This document shows positions 49,549 through 58,752 of a stretch of DNA of 64,000 nucleotides, piece by piece (position 1 is the first letter of the stretch; each line of letters begins with the position of its first letter). The notes under the pieces were generated by a model. It was given only the letters and a program-made list of their open reading frames with translations, did no database searches and had not been told where the DNA came from. The position numbers and the translations under genes are program-made. The stretch is from the NCBI GenBank assembly GCA_009602735.1, contig WELA01009551.1:1-64000 (forward strand). The letters are read 5' to 3'. Source of the DNA: Mesotaenium endlicherianum. Taxonomy: Eukaryota; Streptophyta; Zygnematophyceae; Zygnematales; Mesotaeniaceae.

Positions 49549-52047
49549 ATGATAAAATACATCGCTGCATGTTTATTGACAATTCTTTCGTTTACGCTTC
49601 GGGCGCAAAGTTTGCAAAGTCCCGAACAATTCCTGGGTTATAAGATAGGAACGCATTATACCCCGCATTATAAGATCGTCAATTATTTTAAAGCGGTTGC
49701 ACAGGCCAGTCCGGCTGCTGTGAAAATACAAACGTACGGACAAACCAATGAAGGCCGCGAGCTGATGCTGGCATTTATTGGAACGCCTGAAAACATACAG
49801 CAACTGGATGCCATACGCATCAACAACCTGCGAATGGCAGGCATTGACAAATCAGGACCGGCCAATACCGCCATGCCGGCGATCGTATGGCTGAGTTACA
49901 ATGTGCATGGCAACGAACCCTCGTCTTCTGAGGCGGCCATGCTCACCCTGCATGCGTTGGTTGATCCTTCGAACAAACAAACGAAAGAATGGCTGCGCAA
50001 TACGTTGATAGTGATCGACCCTTGCATCAACCCCGATGGCCGCGACCGCTATGTGAACTGGTTCAACTCGGTAGTGGGGGCACATTTTAATGCAGACCCG
50101 CAATCGCGCGAACATGCAGAGCCCTGGCCCGGGGGAAGGAGTAATCATTATAATTTCGATCTCAACCGCGACTGGGTCTGGCAAACACAGGTAGAGACAC
50201 AGCAGCGCGTAAAACAATACAATGCATGGTTGCCACAGGTACATGTTGATTTTCATGAACAGGGATACAACCAGCCTTATTATTTCGCGCCTGCGGCGGA
50301 ACCTTTTCATGATGTGATTACACAGTGGCAGCGCGACTTCCAGGTGATGATCGGTAAAAACAATGCCGGTTATTTTGATCAGAACGGATGGTTGTTCTTT
50401 ACCAAAGAGCGATTCGATCTGTTGTATCCTTCTTATGGGGATACGTATCCTATTTACAATGGAGCCATCGGCATGACCTTTGAACAGGGCGGGCACAGCA
50501 GGGGCGGACTGGCTGTTGTGAATGCCAGTGGTGATACGCTTACGCTGGTAGACCGTGCCATGCATCATTATACAACAGGACTGTCTACAATAGAAACCGC
50601 CTCGCGTAACAAAGACAGGTTATTGCAGGAATATCAGAAATTTTATACAGATAGCCGCAATGGCAAGGTTGGTGAATACAAGACCTATGTACTCACTTCA
50701 AAGGATGAACATAAGCTACAGGCTGTTGCTGCATTGTTGAAGAAAAATGGAATTGAATCGGGAGAGCTTGGCAATACTTCTTTCAGGGGATTCTATTACC
50801 TGAATGGTAAAGAAGAAGCATTCCAGAACCAGGGGCATCACCTGGCTGTTAGTGCTTTTCAACCGCATGCAGTGATGGCGAAGGTTTTATTGGAGCCCAG
50901 GACAACGGTGGTAGACTCTAATACTTACGATATTACTGCATGGAGTGTTCCTTATGCTTATGGTGTAGATGCGTATGCCGTGAAAGAAAAGCTGGAAGTG
51001 AAGTCTTTGGAAAGGGTGGTAGCTTCTCCGGTTACTGCCATGAGCGCGGCTTATGGCGCCCTGATACCGTATACTTCGTTTAACGCTGCCCAGGTGCTGG
51101 CACATCTTTTACAAAATGATATCAAAGTGCGGTTCTCTGAGAAAGCTTTTGATTATAAAGGGAAACATTATGAACCCGGCACGCTGATTGTGCTGAAAAC
51201 AAGCAATCCCGCTAATTGGAACGAAGTAGTTGACGAAGCATGTAAGCGATACAATGTGAGCCCCGATGAGGTAGCCACCGGTTTTATGGATAAAGGTGCC
51301 GATTTTGGTTCGCCTGAAATAAAGATCATCAACGCTGCACCCAAAGTGGCATTGTTAACAGGTGAGCAGGTTTCATCTCTGGGGGCAGGCGAAGTATGGC
51401 ATTTCTTTGAGCGGATGTTGAATTATCCGCTTACATTATTGAATGCAAATGAATTCAACAGGCTCAGCCTGCGCAATTACAATGTGCTGATCATTCCGGA
51501 TGGCTTTTACAGAAGCCTGAACGATAAAAGCGCCATGGATAAACTGAAAGAATTTGTAAAGAACGGGGGTAAAGTCATTGCCATGGAAAATGCCGTGTCT
51601 ATGTTGGCAGGAGCGGACTGGGGCATTAAACTGAAGGAAGACAAGTCGGTCGATGATTCTTCGCACATTAAAAAATATGGAGACCGTTTGCGTGAATCAT
51701 TGAGCAACAGCATACCCGGCGCTATTTATAAACTGGAGCTGGACAACAGCCATCCATTGGGCTTTGGATATCCCGATTATTATTTTACAATCAGGCAGGA
51801 CAACAACCTGTTTGAGTTTATGAAAGATGGCTGGAATGTAGGCGTTCTTAAGAAAGATGCTTATGTAACAGGTTTTGCAGGCGTTAAGGTGAAAAATAAA
51901 ATGAAAGATGGTCTGGTATTTGGCGTACAGGATATGGGTAATGGAACCGTGGTATACCTGGCCGATGATCCTTTGTTCAGGAATTTCTGGGAAGCGGGAA
52001 AATTACTATTCTCTAATGCAGTGTTCCTGGTAGGACAAATAAATTAA
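49549..52047 (+). CDS. Secreted M14-family zinc carboxypeptidase-like protein with C-terminal amidotransferase-like domain
   Basis: The 832-residue protein has a signal peptide ending in LRAQ (about residue 20). The M14 domain (about 40-350) shows the zinc site NVHGNEPSSSEAAM (His and Glu), INPDGRDRYVNWFN (Arg), QVHVDFHEQGYNQPYYF (third ligand His) and GMTFEQGGHSRGG (catalytic Glu). After a beta-rich middle, the last 230 residues look like a class I amidotransferase fold without its Cys (KVALLTGEQVSSLG, YNVLIIPDGFYRSL, FVKNGGKVIAMENAVSML). A similar domain ends the next protein. The enzyme probably trims peptides or amides in the periplasm. It is the first of five tightly packed genes. Confidence 0.85.
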   Translation: MIKYIAACLLTILSFTLRAQSLQSPEQFLGYKIGTHYTPHYKIVNYFKAVAQASPAAVKIQTYGQTNEGRELMLAFIGTPENIQQLDAIRINNLRMAGIDKSGPANTAMPAIVWLSYNVHGNEPSSSEAAMLTLHALVDPSNKQTKEWLRNTLIVIDPCINPDGRDRYVNWFNSVVGAHFNADPQSREHAEPWPGGRSNHYNFDLNRDWVWQTQVETQQRVKQYNAWLPQVHVDFHEQGYNQPYYFAPAAEPFHDVITQWQRDFQVMIGKNNAGYFDQNGWLFFTKERFDLLYPSYGDTYPIYNGAIGMTFEQGGHSRGGLAVVNASGDTLTLVDRAMHHYTTGLSTIETASRNKDRLLQEYQKFYTDSRNGKVGEYKTYVLTSKDEHKLQAVAALLKKNGIESGELGNTSFRGFYYLNGKEEAFQNQGHHLAVSAFQPHAVMAKVLLEPRTTVVDSNTYDITAWSVPYAYGVDAYAVKEKLEVKSLERVVASPVTAMSAAYGALIPYTSFNAAQVLAHLLQNDIKVRFSEKAFDYKGKHYEPGTLIVLKTSNPANWNEVVDEACKRYNVSPDEVATGFMDKGADFGSPEIKIINAAPKVALLTGEQVSSLGAGEVWHFFERMLNYPLTLLNANEFNRLSLRNYNVLIIPDGFYRSLNDKSAMDKLKEFVKNGGKVIAMENAVSMLAGADWGIKLKEDKSVDDSSHIKKYGDRLRESLSNSIPGAIYKLELDNSHPLGFGYPDYYFTIRQDNNLFEFMKDGWNVGVLKKDAYVTGFAGVKVKNKMKDGLVFGVQDMGNGTVVYLADDPLFRNFWEAGKLLFSNAVFLVGQIN

Positions 52048-52054
52048 TTAATAC

Positions 52055-54601
52055 ATGATGAGTAGACGCTGGTTGATTTTGCTGGCAGGATGTTGTACTG
52101 CTATCATCGCGGGAGGGCAGACGCCTGCCATTTATAACAGTGCAGATATTTACCTGCAATTGAAAAAACTGAAAGTGCTGGGCACTGTATTGTATGTAGC
52201 GGCACATCCCGATGATGAGAACAATTCCCTGTTGCCCTACCTGGCCAAAGAAAAATTATACCGTACGGCTTACCTGAGTCTGACACGTGGCGAAGGCGGG
52301 CAAAACCTGATTGGCAGTGAGCAAGGAGTGGAGTTGGGATTGATCCGCACACAGGAGTTGCTGGCAGCCAGGCGCGTAGATGGTGCGGAGCAATATTTTT
52401 CCAGGGCTTATGAGTTTGGGTTCAGTAAACACGCCGAAGAGGCCCTGCATTTATGGGATAGTGATAAAGTGTTGGGAGATATTGTATGGACGATCCGTAA
52501 ACTGCAACCCGATGTGATCATCACACGTTTTCCAGGCGATGCAAGGGCCGGTCACGGTCATCATGCTGCGTCGTCCATACTGGCCAACCAGGCATTCAAA
52601 GCAGCGGCAGACAGTACACGTTTTCCTGAACAGTTCAAACTGGATCCTGCACTCAAACCCTGGCAGGCCAAACGCATACTTTGGAATACCTACAATTTCG
52701 GCAATATCAATACAACTGCCGGCGACCAATTGCAAATGGAAGTGGGTGCTTATGATCCTTTGTTGGGTGTGAGCGCCGGCGACCTGGGTGGCGAAGCACG
52801 CAGTATGCATAAAAGCCAGGGAGAAGGCCGTCCATGGCGTAAAGGAAAGCTGTATGAGTATTTCGCTACAACCGGCGGAGAAGCGCCGCAACATGAATTG
52901 ATGGATGGCGTGGCGACCGACTGGACGAGGGTTAGCGGTGGCGATAAGATACAGGCGCAAATTGATGCTATCATCGCACACTATCAGTTTACTTCACCGG
53001 AAGCATCTGTGCCTGCCCTGGTAGCATTGTACAAGCAAATGCTGAAGATACTGCGACCAAACAGCGATGCCATCGTTAGACAGAAGATAGATGAAGTAAA
53101 AGAATTGATCCTGCACTGTGCCGGACTTTATATGGAAGCCACCACACAACAGGAAACAGTATTGTCGAGCGATACGGTTGTGGTGAATTGCTTCGTGAAT
53201 AAGAGAAATAATGCCAATGCCTTGATCTATGGCATTTGGGTGAACAATAATGTACAGGATACGGTGTTGCAACAATCCCTGGAAACCAATCAGAATTATA
53301 ATTACCCGATCAAAATAACACCGGGTAATATGGTTGCATTGTCCTCCCAACCTTACTGGCTGTTAAAACAGCGACAGAAAGAAGGCATGTTTGAAGTGCC
53401 CGATGAACGCCTGATTGGTAAAGCCTGGAACGACGCTGCATTCAACGCCGTATTCAAACTGGAAATAGAAGGCGTTTCTTTCTTTGTAACTGTCCCCGTA
53501 CAATACAAATACACCGATCCAACAAAAGGAGAGCTGTACCAGCCATTCATTATGGCGCCACACATGGAACTGTATTTGAGTCCCGATGTGGCTTTGCTGA
53601 ACGTAAAAGATCAACATGGTAAACAACTGGCCGATTCCATGGTACATGTAGTGTATAGACCCAATTTTTCGGCCCATGCAGTACCTGCTACTTTATATGT
53701 GATGCAGAACAAAGTGCACACCATTTTTCAGGACCAGCCATCTGATCTTGAAAAGGGGAAACGATATGTAGTGGATGTTCCGATAAAGCAGGTGTACGAT
53801 TCCGCTAAAGGACGATATATAGAAGGTGCCATAGAGATACAGCTGGGGAATAAAAAAATGACCTTCCCTGATTTCTTCAAATCAATCGAATACCCGCATA
53901 TTCCCAATATGCATTACTTCTTCAGGGACCATGTGAAATTTGTTAACGAGGAAGTGAAAGTAGTAGGTAAAAAAATTGCTTATATACCCGGTTCGGGAGA
54001 TGCCATACCGGATGCATTAATACAAATGGGTTTTGAAGTGAAACAATTAAGCGATGCAGATATTACCAGCGAGAACCTGAAACAATTCGATGCGATCATT
54101 ACCGGCGTGCGTGCTTATAACCTGCACGAATACCTGTCCAATAAATACGACGTGCTGATGCACTATGTTGAGCAGGGCGGCAACCTGATTGTACAATACG
54201 TGCGTAATATGCAGGTAGGGAGTAACAAGGCCAAGGTTGGTCCTTATGCTTTTGCCATTAGTACTGGCTCCAGGGTAACAGAAGAAGAAGCGCCAGTTCA
54301 TTTCTTATTACCCGAACATCCTGTTTTAAATTATCCGAATAAGATCACGGATGCAGATTTTGCAGGCTGGGTGCAGGAACGAAGTACCTACCAGGCCGAT
54401 CAACCCGATGCCCATTATGAAGCGCCATTGGGTATGCATGATCAGAACGAAAAGGAATCGAATGGCAGCCTGATCACCGCTAAATATGGGAAAGGTAATT
54501 TTGCTTATGTAAGCCTTGTGCTGTTCAGGCAACTGCCTGCAGGTGTACCCGGCGCTTACAGGCTGCTCGCAAATTTAATAGCTTTGCCCAAAAACAAATA
54601 G
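52055..54601 (+). CDS. Secreted PIG-L family deacetylase with C-terminal amidotransferase-like domain
   Basis: This 848-residue protein (a paired ATG at 52055/52058) has a signal peptide ending in IAGGQ. The PIG-L domain (about 40-250) begins VLYVAAHPDDENNSLLPYLA, which holds the AHPDDE zinc motif, and has LTRGEGGQNLIGSEQGVELG and DARAGHGHHAASSILA with the last zinc His. Such enzymes remove acetyl groups from N-acetylglucosamine-like substrates. A beta-rich middle is followed by about 200 residues like an amidotransferase fold (IAYIPGSGDAIPDALIQMG, FDAIITGVRAYNL, HYVEQGGNLIVQYV) with no Cys nucleophile. It starts 7 bases after the M14 gene. Substrate unknown. Confidence 0.88.
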   Translation: MMSRRWLILLAGCCTAIIAGGQTPAIYNSADIYLQLKKLKVLGTVLYVAAHPDDENNSLLPYLAKEKLYRTAYLSLTRGEGGQNLIGSEQGVELGLIRTQELLAARRVDGAEQYFSRAYEFGFSKHAEEALHLWDSDKVLGDIVWTIRKLQPDVIITRFPGDARAGHGHHAASSILANQAFKAAADSTRFPEQFKLDPALKPWQAKRILWNTYNFGNINTTAGDQLQMEVGAYDPLLGVSAGDLGGEARSMHKSQGEGRPWRKGKLYEYFATTGGEAPQHELMDGVATDWTRVSGGDKIQAQIDAIIAHYQFTSPEASVPALVALYKQMLKILRPNSDAIVRQKIDEVKELILHCAGLYMEATTQQETVLSSDTVVVNCFVNKRNNANALIYGIWVNNNVQDTVLQQSLETNQNYNYPIKITPGNMVALSSQPYWLLKQRQKEGMFEVPDERLIGKAWNDAAFNAVFKLEIEGVSFFVTVPVQYKYTDPTKGELYQPFIMAPHMELYLSPDVALLNVKDQHGKQLADSMVHVVYRPNFSAHAVPATLYVMQNKVHTIFQDQPSDLEKGKRYVVDVPIKQVYDSAKGRYIEGAIEIQLGNKKMTFPDFFKSIEYPHIPNMHYFFRDHVKFVNEEVKVVGKKIAYIPGSGDAIPDALIQMGFEVKQLSDADITSENLKQFDAIITGVRAYNLHEYLSNKYDVLMHYVEQGGNLIVQYVRNMQVGSNKAKVGPYAFAISTGSRVTEEEAPVHFLLPEHPVLNYPNKITDADFAGWVQERSTYQADQPDAHYEAPLGMHDQNEKESNGSLITAKYGKGNFAYVSLVLFRQLPAGVPGAYRLLANLIALPKNK

Positions 54602-54603
54602 AC

Positions 54604-54750
54604 ATGCATCCGCGGAGAAGAATAGGTGTTGTTACCATATTGTTGATCGGACTGGTATTGGGATATGCCATTAAAAATGTGAAGGTCGGGCTGATCATCG
54701 GATTGGGACTCGGATTGCTGGCGGGCGGCTTGCTGAGCAGTAAAAGGTGA
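54604..54750 (+). CDS. Membrane microprotein, 48 residues
   Basis: An ATG 2 bases after the PIG-L stop opens 48 codons: MHPRRRIGVVTILLIGLVLG then YAIKNVKVGLIIGLGLGLLA and GGLLSSKR. It has a basic N-terminus and two hydrophobic segments, the second with many Gly (a glycine-zipper-like helix pair). It lies inside an operon with 2- and 4-base gaps on either side, which supports it being translated. I do not recognise the family. Confidence 0.6.
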   Translation: MHPRRRIGVVTILLIGLVLGYAIKNVKVGLIIGLGLGLLAGGLLSSKR

Positions 54751-54754
54751 ACCA

Positions 54755-54874
54755 TTGAAAGATCAAAATAAAATACCACTCTTTTCAACCTGGCGCCGCT
54801 GGTACATTCTTGTGCTGGTCGTGCTGGTATTACTGATTATTTTTTTCGGGTGGTTCACTAAATATTTTTCATGA
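54755..54874 (+). CDS. Membrane microprotein, 39 residues, probable accessory to the symporter
   Basis: A TTG at 54755, 4 bases after the previous stop and behind an AAAAGG, opens 39 codons: MKDQNKIPLFSTWRRWYILV then LVVLVLLIIFFGWFTKYFS. There is no ATG or GTG in frame before it after the last stop. It has one membrane helix preceded by a Trp/Arg-rich amphipathic start. Its TGA overlaps the ATG of the sodium:solute symporter by 4 bases (ATGA), so the two are coupled. Small helix partners are known for some symporters of this superfamily. That this is one is inference. Confidence 0.6.
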   Translation: MKDQNKIPLFSTWRRWYILVLVVLVLLIIFFGWFTKYFS

Positions 54875-56580
54875 GCAGACTCGATTGGGTTGTACTAACG
54901 GTTACCTTACTGGTGATTATTGTGTACGGCTTGTATAAGAGCCGTACCACTAAGAACCTGGAAGGATATTTTTTGAATAACCGTACCATGCCCTGGTACC
55001 TGGTGCTGCTGAGCATTATGGGTACACAGGCCAGTGCCATTACTTTCCTTTCTGCACCCGGACAGGCATTTACCGACGGCATGCGGTTCGTGCAATATTA
55101 TTTCGGATTACCCATTGCCATGGTGGTGTTGTGTGTAACGTTTGTTCCTTTATTCAACCGGCTCAAACTGTTCACGGCTTATGAGTTCCTTGAAAAGCGC
55201 TTTGATCTGAAAACACGATTGTTCACTTCTTTCCTGTTCCTGCTTTCACGCGGGTTATCAACGGGTATCAGCATTTATGCGCCTTCTATCATCCTTTCCT
55301 CTTTGATGGGTTGGGATATTTTCTGGACCAATATTGTAATGGGTGGCCTACTCATCGTTTATACTGTTACCGGCGGAGCCAAAGCGGTAGCCTATACACA
55401 GCAACTGCAATTGCTCATTATATTTTCGGGCATGTTTGTGGCAGGTTACCTCATCGTGCACAACCTGCCCGAAGGGGTGGGGTTAAAAGAAGCGCTCATG
55501 GTAAGCGGTGCATCGGGAAAGCTGAATGTGATCACTACCGGTGTTACCGGCAATGGGTTTGACTTGAAAGACAAGTACAATATCATCAGCGGCGTGATAG
55601 GAGGGTTCTTCCTGGCGCTTTCTTATTTCGGCACCGATCAATCCCAGGTGGGGCGTTACCTCACCGCTAAGAATACGACCGAAAGCAGGCTGGGATTGCT
55701 CATGAACGGTTTGGTGAAAGTGCCTATGCAGTTCCTGATCTTATTGCTGGGCGCCTTGTTGTTTACTTTTTACCAATTCCATCCTTCGCCCGTTTTTTTT
55801 AACCAGGCTGTGGAAGACCGTGCCCTGGAAACACCTTACCGCGATTCATTGATGCAGTTGAAAGACCAGTACGAGAGCAAGCAGGCAGTACAGCAGCAGT
55901 GGAGTGCGGCCTATGCTGCAGGCGGACAGGATTTTTACAAAGACAGCTTGCATACCGGTACCCAAAAAATGGAAAATATCCGGCAGCAATACCGCGATGT
56001 GGTGAAAAAAGCAGTACCGGGCGCAGACACCAACGATACCAATTATATCTTCCTGCGGTTTGTGGTAGACTTCCTGCCCAAAGGATTGGTAGGACTGTTG
56101 ATCGCCATTATTTTCCTGGCTGCCTGGGGCTCTATCGCTGCCGCGCTGAATGCACTGGCTTCCTGTACGATGGTTGATTTTCATTTGCGTTTGAAAGGAG
56201 AACAATACAATCGAGATAACCAGTTGCAAAGCGAAAAAGAATACCGCTTATCCCAATGGTATACGCTGCTATGGGGTGTGTTCTGTGTGATCACTGCTGA
56301 ATTTGTTACGGGCATGGGAAGCCTGATAGAAGCGGTAAATGTACTGGGCTCCTTGTTCTATGGTGTGATATTGGGCATATTCCTGGTGGCATTTTACATG
56401 AAAAAAATACAGGGGCAGGCTGTGTTCCTGGCAGCCATCGTAGGTGAACTGCTGGTGATCGTTTTCTTCCTGCTCGACCGTTACAATATCATCGGTCTTG
56501 GGTTCTTATGGCTGAACGTGCTGGGTACATTGGCTGTGGCGGCCCTGGCTTATCTGTTCAGTTTTTTGACCAAAAGATAA
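54871..56580 (+). CDS. Sodium:solute symporter (SSS family)
   Basis: The 569-residue protein has about thirteen hydrophobic segments. Signatures are YGLYKSRTTKNLEGYFLNNR then TMPWYLVLLSIMGTQASAIT (helix 1 and 2), FVQYYFGLPIAMVVLCVTF, YTVTGGAKAVAYTQQLQLL and FFLALSYFGTDQSQVGRYLT, as in the solute:Na+ symporter family. A 100-residue hydrophilic insertion (about 305-390) with QLKDQYESKQAVQQQWSAAY is typical of Bacteroidota members. The solute is unknown, but its operon partners (M14 carboxypeptidase, PIG-L deacetylase) suggest uptake of their product. Confidence 0.92.
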   Translation: MSRLDWVVLTVTLLVIIVYGLYKSRTTKNLEGYFLNNRTMPWYLVLLSIMGTQASAITFLSAPGQAFTDGMRFVQYYFGLPIAMVVLCVTFVPLFNRLKLFTAYEFLEKRFDLKTRLFTSFLFLLSRGLSTGISIYAPSIILSSLMGWDIFWTNIVMGGLLIVYTVTGGAKAVAYTQQLQLLIIFSGMFVAGYLIVHNLPEGVGLKEALMVSGASGKLNVITTGVTGNGFDLKDKYNIISGVIGGFFLALSYFGTDQSQVGRYLTAKNTTESRLGLLMNGLVKVPMQFLILLLGALLFTFYQFHPSPVFFNQAVEDRALETPYRDSLMQLKDQYESKQAVQQQWSAAYAAGGQDFYKDSLHTGTQKMENIRQQYRDVVKKAVPGADTNDTNYIFLRFVVDFLPKGLVGLLIAIIFLAAWGSIAAALNALASCTMVDFHLRLKGEQYNRDNQLQSEKEYRLSQWYTLLWGVFCVITAEFVTGMGSLIEAVNVLGSLFYGVILGIFLVAFYMKKIQGQAVFLAAIVGELLVIVFFLLDRYNIIGLGFLWLNVLGTLAVAALAYLFSFLTKR

Positions 56581-56627
56581 TACAGCCGATCATGCGAGGT
56601 TGGCATAACAATTGGTAACTTCATGGG

Positions 56628-57899
56628 ATGAAGCAATCGTACCAAATGGTAGACTGGGCCATGGGGGCTAACGTGTATGAAGTGAACATACGGCAGTACA
56701 CACCCGAAGGCAGTTTTGCAGCATTTGGACAACACCTTCCGCGATTGCGTGATATGGGCGTTGAAATATTATGGTTGATGCCCGTTACGCCTATCAGCCT
56801 GAAAGAAAGGCAGGGTGCGTTGGGCAGTTATTATGCATGCAGCAGCTATACGGCTGTTAATCCTGAATTCGGTACGATGGACGATCTGAAAAACCTGGTA
56901 GTGCAGGCGCATCAATTGGGTATGAAGCTCATCATCGATTGGGTGGCCAACCATACCGGATGGGATCATCATTGGACTACCGAACACCCGGAATGGTATG
57001 TAAAGGATGACAAAGGCAATTTTATCGAAAGAAACGGCTGGCACGATGTGATTGACCTGGATTATACTTCGGGTGCCATGCGGTCTGCCATGATCGACGC
57101 CATGAAATATTGGATACAGACCTGTGATATCGATGGTTTCCGTTGCGATATGGCCCACCTGGTTCCGCTCGATTTTTGGATAGAGGCAAAGCAACAATGC
57201 GAATCGCTGAAACATTTGTACTGGCTGGGCGAATGTGAGCAGCCGGCTTATCACGAAGTATTCAATACCAGTTATGCCTGGTCGTGGATGCATGCTTCGG
57301 AACAATTGCAAAAGCAGCCGGATGGGTTGAATGAAGTGATGAATGTATTGCACAGTTATTCGCAATATCCTGCGGGCGCTACTAAACTTTTCTTTACCAG
57401 CAACCACGATGAAAACAGTTGGAATGGTACAGAATATGAAAAGTACGGACCTGCCGCGCAGGCATGGGCTGTGTTCAGTTGTACCTGGCCCGATGGCATG
57501 CCGTTGATCTACAGCGGACAGGAGAGTCCCAGTAAGAAACGATTGAAATTCTTCGACAAAGACCTCATCGAATGGCGCCGTCCCTTGCAGATGGAATCGT
57601 TTTACAATGTGCTGTTGTCTTTCCGCAAAGAGAATCAGGCCATCAGGGAAGGGGAGACGTTTATCCTTCCGTCGGAACACAGCAGCCAGTTGATGTCTTA
57701 CCTGCGCAGAAAAGGAAACGATGTGGTACTCGTGCTGCTCAACGTATCGTACGATAATAAACTGAGGATAGAAGTAGCACATGACTGGCTGAAAGGCCGC
57801 TTCAGGAACCTGTTTTCACAAATGATCTTCAACTTCGATGGCCGGGAAGATTTTGAGATCCAGGCCGGGGAATATATGATATATGAAAGAGTCAATTGA
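56628..57899 (+). CDS. Alpha-amylase family glycoside hydrolase (GH13)
   Basis: The 423-residue enzyme has no signal peptide and is likely cytoplasmic. The four GH13 regions are present: LIIDWVANHTGWDHHW (region I), DGFRCDMAHLVPLDF with the nucleophile Asp (region II), LYWLGECEQPAYHE with the acid Glu (region III), and FFTSNHDENSWNG (region IV). The first part, GANVYEVNIRQYTPEGSFAA, is the usual barrel start and the C-terminal beta domain ends IQAGEYMIYERVN. It probably acts on short alpha-glucans or maltodextrins. It follows the symporter by 47 bases on the same strand, but the operon seems to end before it. Confidence 0.92.
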   Translation: MKQSYQMVDWAMGANVYEVNIRQYTPEGSFAAFGQHLPRLRDMGVEILWLMPVTPISLKERQGALGSYYACSSYTAVNPEFGTMDDLKNLVVQAHQLGMKLIIDWVANHTGWDHHWTTEHPEWYVKDDKGNFIERNGWHDVIDLDYTSGAMRSAMIDAMKYWIQTCDIDGFRCDMAHLVPLDFWIEAKQQCESLKHLYWLGECEQPAYHEVFNTSYAWSWMHASEQLQKQPDGLNEVMNVLHSYSQYPAGATKLFFTSNHDENSWNGTEYEKYGPAAQAWAVFSCTWPDGMPLIYSGQESPSKKRLKFFDKDLIEWRRPLQMESFYNVLLSFRKENQAIREGETFILPSEHSSQLMSYLRRKGNDVVLVLLNVSYDNKLRIEVAHDWLKGRFRNLFSQMIFNFDGREDFEIQAGEYMIYERVN

Positions 57900-57935
57900 T
57901 TCTTTCCCTAATTTAGCGTCAAAACTCATCAAACA

Positions 57936-58730
57936 ATGAAATTATTCTCCCGCTTTGCTACAGGATTGTTGTTGATTCTGGCTGCGATTACAGGTTTTGC
58001 ATCAAATGGCAGAAAAGCTGCTGCCAGGTCTTATTACCAGATCAAAGTATACCGGATGAAGAGCCAGGAACAAATGGCGATGGTGAATGCTTATCTCAAA
58101 GATGCATTCATTCCCGCCTTACACCGTTATGGCATTGCCAAAGTAGGGGCTTTTAGTTTTGTTGGAAACGATACGGCTGCTGAAAAGAGTTTGTATGTTT
58201 TTATTCCTTTGCGTTCTCCTGCTCAGTTGGTGGAGATAGACGAGAAGCTTAGCAAAGATGCAGCCTACCAAAAAGACGGAGCGGCTTACCTGAATGCAGC
58301 GTTCAATGCACCGGCTTATACACGGATGGAATCGATATTGCTGTATGCTTTCAACGATATGCCCGGCTACCAGGCGCCTGACCTGAAAGGTGAACAGGCT
58401 GAACGCATCTATGAACTTCGCAGCTATGAATCGGCCACAGAGCAACTCCATAAAGGTAAAGTGCGCATGTTCAATGAAGGTGGGGAGATCCCTTTATTCA
58501 AGCGCCTGGGCTTCAATGCTGTGTTTTATGCGCAGGTAATATCTGGTAGCCACATGCCCAATCTCATGTACATGACCAGTTTCGACAACCGTGCCGAAAG
58601 AGATGCACACTGGAAAACTTTCAGCGCCGATCCTGAATGGAAGCGATTGTCGGCATTGCCCGAGTACAAGAATACGGTATCGAAAATCGATATTGTATTC
58701 CTGCATCCTACGGCTTATTCAGAATTATAA
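57936..58730 (+). CDS. NIPSNAP-family secreted protein
   Basis: The protein has 264 residues with a signal peptide (FATGLLLILAAITGFASN). Two ferredoxin-like NIPSNAP repeats follow: YYQIKVYRMKSQEQMAMVNA, FIPALHRYGIAKVGAFSF and then RIYELRSYESATEQLHKGKV, PLFKRLGFNAVFYAQVISGS. Members are stress-linked proteins without a firm function. A TAATTTAG box lies upstream. It reads away from the GH13 gene and is convergent with the DsrE-like gene. Confidence 0.9.
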   Translation: MKLFSRFATGLLLILAAITGFASNGRKAAARSYYQIKVYRMKSQEQMAMVNAYLKDAFIPALHRYGIAKVGAFSFVGNDTAAEKSLYVFIPLRSPAQLVEIDEKLSKDAAYQKDGAAYLNAAFNAPAYTRMESILLYAFNDMPGYQAPDLKGEQAERIYELRSYESATEQLHKGKVRMFNEGGEIPLFKRLGFNAVFYAQVISGSHMPNLMYMTSFDNRAERDAHWKTFSADPEWKRLSALPEYKNTVSKIDIVFLHPTAYSEL

Positions 58731-58752
58731 GTTAGTATTACCGGTAAACAGG

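Noticed and set aside
47721-54601. Bacillithiol or glutathione pathway from ggt plus PIG-L
   Set aside because: Both proteins are exported, the PIG-L protein is far longer than BshB, and no bshA/bshC or gshA/gshB is nearby.
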